A program made the translations under genes and the position numbers. Shown here one piece after another: positions 1 to 7,786 of a stretch of 50,827 nucleotides of DNA; within the stretch, counting starts at the first letter, position 1; every line of letters begins with the position of its first letter. The DNA is taken from contig NZ_ASRV01000090.1 of NCBI RefSeq assembly GCF_000401215.1, forward strand, positions 1-50,827, written 5' to 3'. The notes under the pieces were generated by a model. That model saw only the letters and a program-made list of their open reading frames with translations. It was not told the DNA's origin and made no database searches. This DNA is from Clostridium sartagoforme AAU1 (lineage in GTDB: Bacteria; Bacillota; Clostridia; Clostridiales; Clostridiaceae).

Positions 1-12
1 TTGAATTTAGCT

Positions 13-101
13 TGGTGCTGAAGACCGGAATCGAACCGGTACGGTGTTTAACCACCGCAGGATTTTAAGTCCTGTGCGTCTGCCAGTTCCGCCACTTCAG
101 C
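13..101 (-). tRNA. tRNA-Leu (anticodon UAA), CCA encoded
   Basis: A class II tRNA read on the minus strand. The seven-base acceptor arms GCTGAAG and CTTCAGC pair. The anticodon arm CAGGA/TCCTG encloses the loop CTTAAAA, giving anticodon TAA, which reads UUA, the commonest Leu codon in such AT-rich genomes. A long variable arm and the GGTTCGATTCC T-arm are present, and the 3' CCA is encoded (13-15). Length is 89 nt with CCA, normal for tRNA-Leu. A near-consensus promoter lies directly upstream. Confidence 0.97.
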
Positions 102-134
102 ATATTTTTTCTTCGCCTCTTAACGACAAAATTA

Positions 135-163
135 ATTATATATTATGTTTCACATAGTGTCAA
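135..163 (-). promoter_or_regulatory. Sigma-A promoter of tRNA-Leu
   Basis: On the minus strand a perfect -35 TTGACA (163-158) and a perfect -10 TATAAT (140-135) are separated by exactly 17 bases, about 30 bases before the tRNA 5' end. A strong consensus promoter is expected for a stable RNA. Confidence 0.9.
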
Positions 164-204
164 CACCCTTTTTTCATTTTTTATATTTTGTTACGCAACC
201 TAGT

Positions 205-254
205 AAAAAGCGAAAAAGAAAACTATCACTAAACAATTTAAATTTGGTGATAGT
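205..254 (-). terminator. Terminator after the S1-domain gene
   Basis: An inverted repeat ACTATCAC/GTGATAGT (222-229 with 247-254), followed on the minus strand by a T-rich tract, lies about 50 bases past the stop of the S1-domain gene. It separates that gene from the tRNA. Confidence 0.7.
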
Positions 255-302
255 CTTTATAGATTTATATATTAAATTTATATGATGTTATTAATTATCT
301 TA

Positions 303-713
303 TTAAAAACTTCTTCTTCCATTTTTAGATTTAAAGTCTTGATTCTTTTTAACATCTTGCATTCTTTCTTCGCTATCCTTTAAAAATCTTGACATTATAT
401 CTTCAAAATTTCCTGAATTTGGACCACCTTTTTTAGTTTCTGAAGACCAGTCTATCTCCATAGGTTTAACTGATTTCTTTTGAACATTTGCTTGCTTAAT
501 TGATAAGCTTATTTTTCCGTTATCGTCAATTGATATTACCTTTACTCTTACCTTATCTTGTTCATTAAGGTGTTGTCTAATATCCTTAACAAATGAATCT
601 GCTACTTCTGAAATGTGAACTAATCCTGTTTTACCTTCTATTTCTACAAAGGCCCCAAAACTAGTTATATTAACCACTGTACCTTCTAATATGTTTCCTG
701 CCATCAAGGTCAT
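303..713 (-). CDS. yabR: S1 RNA-binding domain protein (YabR / GSP13-like)
   Basis: A 136-residue protein with one S1 OB-fold at about residues 5-75; GNILEGTVVNITSFGAFVEI and the following GLVHISEVA are the classic S1 signature also found in polynucleotide phosphorylase and RpsA. The C-terminal 60 residues are charged, low in complexity and probably flexible. Family members (B. subtilis YabR, GSP13) associate with RNA or ribosomes, but the exact role is not settled. ATG at 713 is preceded by AAGGAGG at a slightly long 12-base spacing; a second Met three codons in is possible. It follows divIC in the usual divIC-S1 order of clostridia. Confidence 0.9.
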   Translation of the reverse strand: MTLMAGNILEGTVVNITSFGAFVEIEGKTGLVHISEVADSFVKDIRQHLNEQDKVRVKVISIDDNGKISLSIKQANVQKKSVKPMEIDWSSETKKGGPNSGNFEDIMSRFLKDSEERMQDVKKNQDFKSKNGRRSF

Positions 714-795
714 GTTACAAAGATTCCTCCTTAAAAATTAAATAATATATGTTATTATAATAATAACCTTTTTTTATAGTTTTAAAACATATTCT

Positions 796-1080
796 TTAAT
801 TTTGCGGTTTAGGATTTACAACTTTTTCTCCTTCTTTTATCATTCCTAGCTTTTCCCTTGCAAGCTTTTCTATATATTCATCAGAAGGAACCTTTTTTAA
901 GTCTGCTTCTAATTTACTATTTTTATTTTTAAGCTCTTCTAATTGATTTTGGCTAGTAATAATATCTTCTTGAATTTTTTTCATTGTAATTTCCTGTTTA
1001 ATATAATTAAATATAAAAACTGCAAAAATAAAAATTATAACTAATCTTTTAAGAGTTACTTGCCTTTTAATTGCTCTCAC
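796..1080 (-). CDS. divIC: Septum formation initiator DivIC/FtsB family
   Basis: A 94-residue bitopic membrane protein: a basic N-terminus, one transmembrane helix (about residues 12-26, LVIIFIFAVFIFNY), then a coiled coil (about 30-65) rich in Lys, Glu and Leu, and the family's conserved end (YIEKLAREKLGMIKEGEKV). DivIC works with DivIB and FtsL in the divisome to activate septal peptidoglycan synthesis. The start taken is GTG at 1080; AAAGAGG abuts it with no spacing, so the true start could be a few codons downstream. It is in the yabP-yabQ-divIC order typical of Firmicutes. Confidence 0.92.
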   Translation of the reverse strand: MRAIKRQVTLKRLVIIFIFAVFIFNYIKQEITMKKIQEDIITSQNQLEELKNKNSKLEADLKKVPSDEYIEKLAREKLGMIKEGEKVVNPKPQN

Positions 1081-1162
1081 CCTCTTTAAAATATATTATA
1101 TACTATATTTTAAACACTATATATATTTTATTCAAGCTATTTTTTTATGTTCTTCCTTTTCA

Positions 1163-1552
1163 TTATTTTTTTCCACAAATACTGTAGTATATTATTTTTA
1201 CAGGATAAATTAAATTTTTAAAAAGTACTCTTATAACTTTACTAAATTTGTCTATTATATATCTCTCTAATTTTAAAACTGTAGGGCTTATTAACTTTAA
1301 ATAAATCATCAAGGTTATAATCATAAAAATATAAACATATGGGCCTAAAAAAGCATAATTAGTGTATAGTAAAAAAGTAAATACTATAATAGCAGTTAAT
1401 ACCCAAAATAATATATCTTCTAGAATAATTATTATCTTAGGTATTTTCACTCCTCTTATTATGTTATATAAATCAAACATAATTCCTATTAGTACTCCTG
1501 ATAGAATAGAGTACATAACTATGTCAAATTGTACATCTATTGATAACGGCAT
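1163..1552 (-). CDS. yabQ: Spore cortex biosynthesis protein YabQ
   Basis: A 129-residue integral membrane protein with hydrophobic segments at about residues 10-27, 42-62 and 68-85 and a basic C-terminal tail. The N-terminal pattern VQFDIVMYSILSGVLIGIMFDLYN followed by a Gly-containing turn is typical of YabQ, which in B. subtilis is made in the mother cell under sigma-E and is needed for spore cortex formation. The gene starts eight bases after the stop of yabP, so the two are almost certainly co-translated. Confidence 0.93.
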   Translation of the reverse strand: MPLSIDVQFDIVMYSILSGVLIGIMFDLYNIIRGVKIPKIIIILEDILFWVLTAIIVFTFLLYTNYAFLGPYVYIFMIITLMIYLKLISPTVLKLERYIIDKFSKVIRVLFKNLIYPVKIIYYSICGKK

Positions 1553-1560
1553 ATATCCAC

Positions 1561-1854
1561 CTATTTAAATAATCTAGAAATTATACTTTCTTTTTCTTTT
1601 TTTACTTCTTTACTACTATAAACTATAGATGATATATTCCCCACAATTATAACATCACCATTTTGTACATCTAATTTATTCATTTTTAATTCTGATCCCT
1701 TAATGGTTAAAAAGCCTAACTTTGTATTTAATAAGATCTTTTCATCATCGAAACTTATAACTTCTTCTACTCCTGTAAGAGTCATTTTCTTTCTATTCTC
1801 TAAAGTTATACTACTTCTTGGTTCTTCTAACTTATTTTCAATTTTCTTTTCCAT
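1561..1854 (-). CDS. yabP: Sporulation protein YabP
   Basis: A 97-residue soluble protein of the YabP/YqfC family. It carries the core LENRKKMTLTGVEEVISFDDEKILLNTKLGFLTIKG, a short beta-rich domain seen only in spore formers; the ends are charged. In B. subtilis yabP is in the same sigma-E operon as yabQ and is involved in spore formation, with no known enzyme activity. The ATG has a GGAGGAGA ribosome binding site. Confidence 0.93.
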   Translation of the reverse strand: MEKKIENKLEEPRSSITLENRKKMTLTGVEEVISFDDEKILLNTKLGFLTIKGSELKMNKLDVQNGDVIIVGNISSIVYSSKEVKKEKESIISRLFK

Positions 1855-1905
1855 TTTATCTCCTCCACATATTCTTTATAAAAATATATGAATGAGATTT
1901 TATTT

Positions 1906-2166
1906 TTATTCTTTATCTTCTTCTCCTTCTAGGATCTCATACATTTCTTTTGCATTTTCTTTCTTTACATGTTCTAATATATTCGTTATTCTAGCCTTTA
2001 ATGCTCTGTTTGCAAACTGTATTTCTATTATGTCTCCCTCTTTTACAACTGTTGATGGCTTTGCTACCTTTTCATTAATAGATACTCTTCCACCTTCACA
2101 AACCTCTTTCGCTACCGTTCTTCTTTTTATTATTCTTGAAACTTTAAGATATTTATCTAATCTCAT
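1906..2166 (-). CDS. rqcP: S4-domain ribosome quality control factor RqcP
   Basis: An 86-residue protein made of one S4 RNA-binding domain (MRLDKYLKVSRIIKRRTVAKEVCEGGRVSINEKVAKPSTVVKEGDII), related to Hsp15 and B. subtilis YabO. RqcP binds stalled 50S subunits with RqcH and promotes C-terminal alanine tailing of nascent chains. Length and full conservation across the S4 core make the call safe. It lies between the HU gene and yabP. A terminator sits between HU and this gene, so it probably relies on read-through or on its own promoter. Confidence 0.93.
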   Translation of the reverse strand: MRLDKYLKVSRIIKRRTVAKEVCEGGRVSINEKVAKPSTVVKEGDIIEIQFANRALKARITNILEHVKKENAKEMYEILEGEEDKE

Positions 2167-2200
2167 AATTATTCTCCTTTTTATTACTAATTTACATTAT

Positions 2201-2228
2201 TAAAAGAACCCGAGAAAACTCGGGTTCC
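2201..2228 (-). terminator. Terminator after the HU gene
   Basis: A nine-pair GC-rich stem, GAACCCGAG/CTCGGGTTC (2206-2214 with 2219-2227), with a four-base loop and a T-rich 3' side on the minus strand, eight bases past the HU stop codon. Confidence 0.9.
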
Positions 2229-2235
2229 TAATATC

Positions 2236-2511
2236 CTACTTATTAACTTTTTCTTTGAATTCTTTACCAGCTTTAAATACTGGAACTGTTGAAGCTGGAA
2301 TATTTATAGTTTCTTTAGTTCTTGGATTTCTGCCTTCTCTTGCAGCTCTTTCTCTTGTTTCGAAAGTTCCAAATCCAACTAATTGAACTTTTTCGCCTTT
2401 TTCTAATGCTTCTTCAACGCTTTCTATAAATGCTTTTAAAGCTAACTCGGCATCCTTCTTAGTTAATTTACTTTTTTCTGACATGCTAGTGATTAATTCT
2501 GCTTTATTCAC
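2236..2511 (-). CDS. hup: DNA-binding protein HU
   Basis: A 91-residue histone-like nucleoid protein. It has the N-terminal helices (MNKAELITSMSEKSKLTKKDAELALKAFIESVEEAL), the signature VQLVGFGTFETRERAAREGRNP, and the beta-arm with Pro at the intercalating tip (NPRTKETINIPAS). HU dimers bend and compact DNA without sequence specificity. The start is GTG at 2511, eight bases after AAGGAGG. It has its own strong promoter and terminator, so it is probably expressed as a separate unit. Confidence 0.97.
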   Translation of the reverse strand: MNKAELITSMSEKSKLTKKDAELALKAFIESVEEALEKGEKVQLVGFGTFETRERAAREGRNPRTKETINIPASTVPVFKAGKEFKEKVNK

Positions 2512-2593
2512 AATTACATCCTCCTTAAATAACCCGTTATATATTTTAGTAGTTAACTATTTCTGTTAATATGTACTATAACTACATTCTCTT

Positions 2594-2622
2594 ATTATAT
2601 ATCGTCTTTTATTACTAGTCTA
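2594..2622 (-). promoter_or_regulatory. Sigma-A promoter of the HU gene
   Basis: On the minus strand -35 TAGACT (2622-2617) and a perfect -10 TATAAT (2599-2594) are 17 bases apart, about 80 bases before the HU start. The rest of the 2512-2741 gap is AT-rich with no gene seen. Confidence 0.7.
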
Positions 2623-2741
2623 TAATAATATGAATTTTTTGTTATAAAAGCTATTTATTACAATAAGTTATTTATAGTATAGCATAAACCATTATATATT
2701 ATTCTCCAAACATCTTATAAATCCTTCTTATTTTCGTGAAA

Positions 2742-4189
2742 TTATTTATTTTTTTTTGCTTCGTTCCATAAAGCATCCATTTCTTCCAATGTCATATCAC
2801 TTAAATTTTTCTTAGATTTTAAAGCTGCCTGCTCTATAAAAGAAAATCTTCTTATAAATTTTTGTATTGTTGAATTTACTGCTTCTTCTTCATTAATATT
2901 TAATTTTCTGGCTACATTAACACATGCAAATATTAAGTCTCCTACCTCATCTTTTATTTTTTCCTTATTATTGGATTTATATACATCTAATACCTCTTTT
3001 AATTCTTCATTAATCTTTAAAGCTGCATCTTCTACATCATCCCAGTCAAAACCTACCTTTGCAGCCTTTTTTTGAACCTTATGCGCTCTAACTAAAGAAG
3101 GTAATGCATTAGCTATTGCCTTCATCTCATCTGTTATAGTTTCAAAATTCTTTTCTTCCTTTTTAATTTCTTCCCAATTATCAAGAACTTCTCCACTGTT
3201 TAAAACCTTATCTTTTCCAAAAACATGTGGATGCCTATAGATCATCTTATTGCATATAGCTTGAATTACATCACTAATATTAAAATATCCATCATCTTTT
3301 CCTATTGATGCATGGAATACAACATGTAATAACACATCTCCAAGCTCCTCTATCATTCCATCTATATCATCATTATTTATACTATCTACAACCTCATATG
3401 CTTCCTCTAAAAGCTCATTTTTATACTATCATGAGTTTGTTCCATGTCCCAAGGGCATCCATCTTCCCCTCTTAGTCTATCTATTATTTCAATTAAATCA
3501 TTGAAATCCTTCTTATTATTAATATCCCTTGGTATATATAATGATGTTAAATAATCTATATCTTCTTGCATATCCAGCTCATATATAGGTATTTTTCTTA
3601 TAGACTCTTCTGAAACTATTCCTGCTGCTCTAACATAATATATTTCTGTTTCATCATTATAATAATCTAATAATTTTAGTTTAACTTCTGATGCTATTAA
3701 TTGGTTATATACTTGAGTTATTATAGTCCCTATTCTCTTATCTAGGACTTGATTTTTCATATCAAAAGCATCTATCACTTTTAATCCTTCTATTGGGTCT
3801 ATCTTTAATACATCCATCATAGCATCTATAAAGCTTACTGCTGGAACTATTTCATATTTTATTCCTTTTTCATCACATAGCTCTATAAGATTAAAAACTG
3901 ATTTTTCTGCCACTAACGGATGTCCAGGAACCGCATATATTAATTCATTTTCATTAGAGTACTTATCTATTATATCTCTTGCAATATTATTATAGACTTC
4001 ATCAAAACTATCTGATGTTTCATAATAATTATCATAGGTTTTAAAATCTTTTATTTTTCCCTTTAGATAATTAACTGTTGGATGTTTTTCTGTTCTAAAA
4101 TAAATATTCTTTCCTTCTTCTAAAGCTTTAACGGCTCCTATAGTTAAAGCTTCTGGTGCACCTGGTCCTAAACCTATTATTTTTATCAT
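2742..4189 (-). pseudogene. mazG: YabN-type fusion: tetrapyrrole methylase domain + MazG NTP pyrophosphohydrolase, one-base frameshift
   Basis: The first 260 codons (4189-3407) carry a SAM-dependent tetrapyrrole-methylase fold beginning MIKIIGLGPGAPEALTIGA, then the start of MazG (RLRGEDGCPWDMEQTHDS). The frame then closes at once with IKMSF. MazG continues in another frame (IEELGDVLLHVVFHAS to the end at 2742), including the second MazG half. Between them the other frame still encodes the expected ELLEEAYEVVDSINNDDIDG. Adding one A to the run of five at 3418-3422 (minus strand) joins everything into about 482 residues, the normal size of B. subtilis YabN. MazG hydrolyses NTPs, including damaged ones, to NMPs. 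All conserved residues survive, so this is either a very recent mutation or a sequence error. Confidence 0.9.
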
Positions 4190-4208
4190 TAGGTTCTCTC
4201 CTTACTAA

Positions 4209-5744
4209 TTAATTTTTTATAATTTTACTTTTTATTTCATCTATGCTAAATACTTTTAGTAATAGTATTAATGCTATATATATAATAATACCCAAAAATA
4301 TAGCTGCTAAGCAAGAAGAACCATTGCTACTAGTTTTATTAAATAAAAATAAATATGCTGCTACTACCCCTGTTATCATAACTAATGAGGCAACTATAGG
4401 CTTAATAAAACCTTGAAATATATCTAATTTTAAATGTAACCTACGCTTTAGAGAAATTATATTTAATATGGTTGCTATGAAATATGCTGATATACTAGCA
4501 ATTACAGCACCATATATATTTATATTAGGCATAGAAACTAAAATAAATGTTAATATAACCTTTACTATACATCCTATAAATAAATTTATTATAGGTCTTA
4601 TATAGTGACCTATCCCCTGCATAATAGAAGTTGTAGTCTGAGTTATAATTATAAATGGAACAGCTAAAGACATATATCTCATTATTTCTATGCCGTCATA
4701 TTTCCCAGGAAATATAAGCTTCATTATTGGTCCCGCAAGAAAAAATAATCCTAGGGTACATGGCATTGCTATTAACATAGACAATTTTAATGATAATTGC
4801 ACCTTAGATTCTAAATCTCTTTTTCTATTCATAACATAATTTTCTGCTATTATAGGAATTAGTGAGGTTCCTAATGCCATAGATAAAGTTAATGGTATAT
4901 TTGTAATTACATTTGCCTTTCCAGTTAGCTGGGCATACAAAATCGTAGCTCCTTCTGATGTTAATCCTGCCTGTAATAATTTTTGAGGAACCAGTATAGA
5001 ATCAATTAAGCTCATTATAGTTCCAACCGTTGTTCCTATTGAAATAGGTAAAGCTATTTTTAATATAGATGTCAAAATTTCCGGATTACTTTTTATTTTT
5101 TTATTCCACATCTGCTTCTTTACTTTTTTATACTTTTCGTAAAGATATGTTGCTCCTATTGTACCTCCAGCCGCAGCACCAAAAGCTGCTCCCCCTGCTG
5201 CATATTCTATTCCCTTTGGTAAAAGTAGTATAGCAAGTCCAACTCCTATTATTACTCTGCCTATCTGCTCAAGTATTTGAGACATTCCCGATGGAGTCAT
5301 ATTTTGTAATCCTTGAAAAAAACCTCTATATATTGTCATTATAGATATTACAAATGGTGCAAAGGATATCCCAAGTAAAGCGTAATATGATTTCATATCC
5401 CACTGAACAAATTTAATAATAGGTTTAGCAAAAATGAATAATATAAGGGTTGTACCAATTCCTAAAAACATCATTAGTATTGTTGACTCTTTTACAATTT
5501 CAAATACCCCTTGTATATCCCCCTTCACTCTTCTTTCAGATATCATCTTTGAAATAGCTACAGGAACTCCTGATGCCATAGCAACGAAAAACATGTACAA
5601 CGGATACGACATTTGATAATAACCAACCCCTTCGTCTCCTATTAACATTATTAATGGCCATCTAAAAAATAACCCCAAAAACCTTGCTAATATTCCTGCT
5701 ATCCCAAGAACTAAGCTTGCTTTAAGCAATGACTGTTTCTTCAT
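4209..5744 (-). CDS. spoVB: Stage V sporulation protein B-like flippase (MOP superfamily)
   Basis: A 511-residue polytopic membrane protein with about 14 predicted helices, of the polysaccharide-transporter branch of the MOP/MATE exporters (MurJ, Wzx, SpoVB). The N-terminus GIAGILARFLGLFFRWPLIMLIGDEGVGYYQMSYPLY is typical of SpoVB/YkvU. Such proteins move lipid-linked cell-wall precursors across the membrane, in this branch for spore cortex synthesis. It lies between spoVT and yabN, the usual clostridial order. Paralogues such as YkvU or SpoVB2 are hard to separate by eye, so the family is safer than the symbol. Confidence 0.88.
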   Translation of the reverse strand: MKKQSLLKASLVLGIAGILARFLGLFFRWPLIMLIGDEGVGYYQMSYPLYMFFVAMASGVPVAISKMISERRVKGDIQGVFEIVKESTILMMFLGIGTTLILFIFAKPIIKFVQWDMKSYYALLGISFAPFVISIMTIYRGFFQGLQNMTPSGMSQILEQIGRVIIGVGLAILLLPKGIEYAAGGAAFGAAAGGTIGATYLYEKYKKVKKQMWNKKIKSNPEILTSILKIALPISIGTTVGTIMSLIDSILVPQKLLQAGLTSEGATILYAQLTGKANVITNIPLTLSMALGTSLIPIIAENYVMNRKRDLESKVQLSLKLSMLIAMPCTLGLFFLAGPIMKLIFPGKYDGIEIMRYMSLAVPFIIITQTTTSIMQGIGHYIRPIINLFIGCIVKVILTFILVSMPNINIYGAVIASISAYFIATILNIISLKRRLHLKLDIFQGFIKPIVASLVMITGVVAAYLFLFNKTSSNGSSCLAAIFLGIIIYIALILLLKVFSIDEIKSKIIKN

Positions 5745-5850
5745 AAAATACCTCCAAACTTCAAATTAGTTCTAGTAAATTTGTATTGTAAGTTTAGAGG
5801 TATTATTACTTTATTTTATTGATAACTTTATATTTAATTATTTATTAATT

Positions 5851-6399
5851 TTATTGTTCCATTTGTTTACCTAAGAAAGATGAAGCTGTTTCAGATAATT
5901 TTAACTCTAATTCTCCTAATTTTCCTTCTGATTCCTTGGATAGTATTATTACCGCTCCAATTGCATCTCCTTCAGCAATTATAGGTGAAATTACTTGGCT
6001 AGTATATTTACCAACTTCTTCATCATTATGTAATGGAATAGTCTTGTTTTGGTCTGTTATAAGCACAGCTCTTCTTTCTTCCATTATTCTTTCTAACTCT
6101 ACACTAACCTTTCTTTCCATGTAATCTCTTTTAGATGCTCCACTTACTGATATAAATGCATCTTTATCAGCTATTAAAACAATATGTCCAATTGCTTGTT
6201 GTAAGCTTTCTGCATACTCCTTAGAGAAATCTGTAAGTTCTCCAATTGGTGAGTATTTTTTTAAAATAACCCCACCTTCTCTATCAGTGAAAATCTCTAA
6301 AGGATCACCTTCTCTAATTCTTAAAGTTCTTCTTATTTCCTTTGGTATAACTACTCTACCTAAGTCATCAATACGTCTAACAATTCCTGTCGCCTTCAT
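5851..6399 (-). CDS. spoVT: Stage V sporulation regulator SpoVT
   Basis: A 182-residue transcription factor. An N-terminal AbrB-type swapped-hairpin DNA-binding domain (MKATGIVRRIDDLGRVVIPKEIRRTLRIREGDPLEIF, residues 1-50) is followed by a C-terminal GAF-like domain (about 55-180). SpoVT modulates sigma-G genes in the forespore and affects coat, germination and resistance. Length and both domains match B. subtilis SpoVT (178 residues). AAGGAGGT precedes the ATG. A sequence resembling a sigma-F/G promoter lies about 50 bases upstream. Confidence 0.96.
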   Translation of the reverse strand: MKATGIVRRIDDLGRVVIPKEIRRTLRIREGDPLEIFTDREGGVILKKYSPIGELTDFSKEYAESLQQAIGHIVLIADKDAFISVSGASKRDYMERKVSVELERIMEERRAVLITDQNKTIPLHNDEEVGKYTSQVISPIIAEGDAIGAVIILSKESEGKLGELELKLSETASSFLGKQMEQ

Positions 6400-6444
6400 T
6401 ATTATGAGCTACCTCCTTTAATTAATAATAATTAGTTGCAATAT

Positions 6445-6473
6445 TATTATTTGACTTCTTAGAAATTTTATAC
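6445..6473 (-). promoter_or_regulatory. Possible sigma-G/sigma-F promoter of spoVT
   Basis: On the minus strand GTATA (6473-6469) is followed after 15 bases by CAAATAATA (6453-6445), resembling the forespore pattern GYATA, about 15 bases, CATAMTA. B. subtilis spoVT is sigma-G controlled. The match is partial in this AT-rich DNA, so it is tentative. Confidence 0.4.
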
Positions 6474-6508
6474 ACTTATAACCAAAATTTATTAAAATAA
6501 GAAAAAAC

Positions 6509-6701
6509 ATTGACAATTAACCATTAACCATTAACAATTGACAATTAAGGTAGAAATTCCTCCTGCCTCGGAATTTCTTAGAAGAAAAAAATAAGTGAAG
6601 TAGATCTCAAATGGATCCACTTCACCATAATACATTTATTTAATTATAAACTCAGCCTTGGCTAAATTTGTTCCGCAATTTTTAATTATAAACTGTAATT
6701 T
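6509..6701. repeat. Structured intergenic repeat between spoVT and the foldase gene
   Basis: This gap holds low-complexity tandem copies of attaacc and caatta (6510-6547), a nine-pair hairpin AGAAATTCC/GGAATTTCT (6552-6560 with 6570-6578), a second hairpin at 6595-6625, and two copies of AATTATAAACT (about 6642-6652 and 6684-6694). No reading frame is seen. The make-up suggests a degenerate small repeat or MITE-like insertion. Confidence 0.5.
6582..6625 (-). terminator. Terminator for the PrsA-like gene
   Basis: On the minus strand GTGAAGT plus GATC pairs with GATC plus ACTTCAC (6619-6625 and 6614-6617 with 6595-6601 and 6603-6606; one mismatch). It is followed by TTATTTTTTTC. It lies about 90 bases past the stop of the foldase gene, inside the repeat-rich gap. 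Confidence 0.7.
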
Positions 6702-6710
6702 ACTAATTGC

Positions 6711-7691
6711 TTAAAGTTTGTCTTCGTATGTTTTTACTTTATAATCTTTTTTCCATTGCTCAATAGAATTTTTATAAACTTCATTTTTCTTTTCGTTTTC
6801 TAAAGTAGTTTTTATGGTATCCTTTGATTCTTCTAATGTTTTATTCTTTACATCAGTTGCCTTTATTATATGATATCCAAATTGGCTCTTTACAGGTTCT
6901 GAAATTTCACCTTCCTTAAGAGCTTTTAAACCATCCATAAATTCTTGTACATATTGAGTTGAATTGTATTTAACAACTCCTAAACTTCCACCAGCTTCCT
7001 TAGTTCCTGTATCTTCTGAAAGTTCCTTAGCTAATGTTGCAAAGTCTTCTCCATTTACAGCTCTTTCTCTTACTTCCTTTGCCTTTGTTTCATCACTAAT
7101 TAAAATATGAGAAACATTTGCTTCACTAAATCCTTCTTTATTTTCTTCATAGTAAGTACCTATTTCTTCATCTGTTATACTTACATCTTTAAATATCTCT
7201 TCAGTTACTTTAGTTGTTGCTAATTGACTTTTCATACTTGAAGTAACATTAGTCTTAAACTCATCTAATGTCATACCAGCACTTTCAAGGGCAGAATTAA
7301 AGCCTTCATCTCCACCATAATTTGTCTTCATACTATCTATATATTTTTGAACTTCTTCATCAATTTCTTCTTGAGTTGGAGTTACTCCTAACTCTTCCGC
7401 CTTTTTTAATATTATTTTTTCTTCAACTAGTAAGTTTAAGGCTTGAGTTCTCATTTCTTTTATGGCATCTGAAAGTTGAGTGTTACTCGCATAATCTTCC
7501 CCATAGTATTGTTTTAAATATGGATCTGCGATTTCATCTACATCTCCTTTAGTTATCTTTACATCTCCAACCTTTGCTACTACAGTATTTTTTATTGACT
7601 CCGGTGTCCTTTGTATCATTTCACATCCAACTGCTGAAAAAGCAAATATACTTAAAGCTCCTGCAGCTATAATTCTCTTAATTTTAATCAA
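6711..7691 (-). CDS. prsA: PrsA-like peptidyl-prolyl cis-trans isomerase lipoprotein
   Basis: A 326-residue secreted foldase. The N-terminal signal ends in a lipobox-like AVGC (Cys23), so it is probably anchored in the outer leaflet of the membrane. Next come a SurA/trigger-factor-like N-domain (about 35-180) and a parvulin PPIase domain (about 185-285, with VSHILISDETKA, the GGSLGVV loop and FGYHIIKATD), then a charged helical tail. PrsA-type enzymes help exported proteins fold at the membrane-wall interface. It lies downstream of mfd and upstream of spoVT, as in other clostridia. The lipobox has Ala rather than Leu at -3, a weak point. Confidence 0.92.
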   Translation of the reverse strand: MIKIKRIIAAGALSIFAFSAVGCEMIQRTPESIKNTVVAKVGDVKITKGDVDEIADPYLKQYYGEDYASNTQLSDAIKEMRTQALNLLVEEKIILKKAEELGVTPTQEEIDEEVQKYIDSMKTNYGGDEGFNSALESAGMTLDEFKTNVTSSMKSQLATTKVTEEIFKDVSITDEEIGTYYEENKEGFSEANVSHILISDETKAKEVRERAVNGEDFATLAKELSEDTGTKEAGGSLGVVKYNSTQYVQEFMDGLKALKEGEISEPVKSQFGYHIIKATDVKNKTLEESKDTIKTTLENEKKNEVYKNSIEQWKKDYKVKTYEDKL

Positions 7692-7786
7692 TGATGTTCC
7701 CTCATTTCTTTTTAATTTGTTTCAATCCCATTATACATAATTAGTATATCAATATTGTGTCAGTTATTCAATTTTTTAAATTATAT

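Noticed and set aside
3356..3440. An internal start making a free-standing short MazG from about 3356.
   Set aside because: There is no clear ribosome binding site, and the upstream part of the MazG domain is still coded in the same frame as the remainder.
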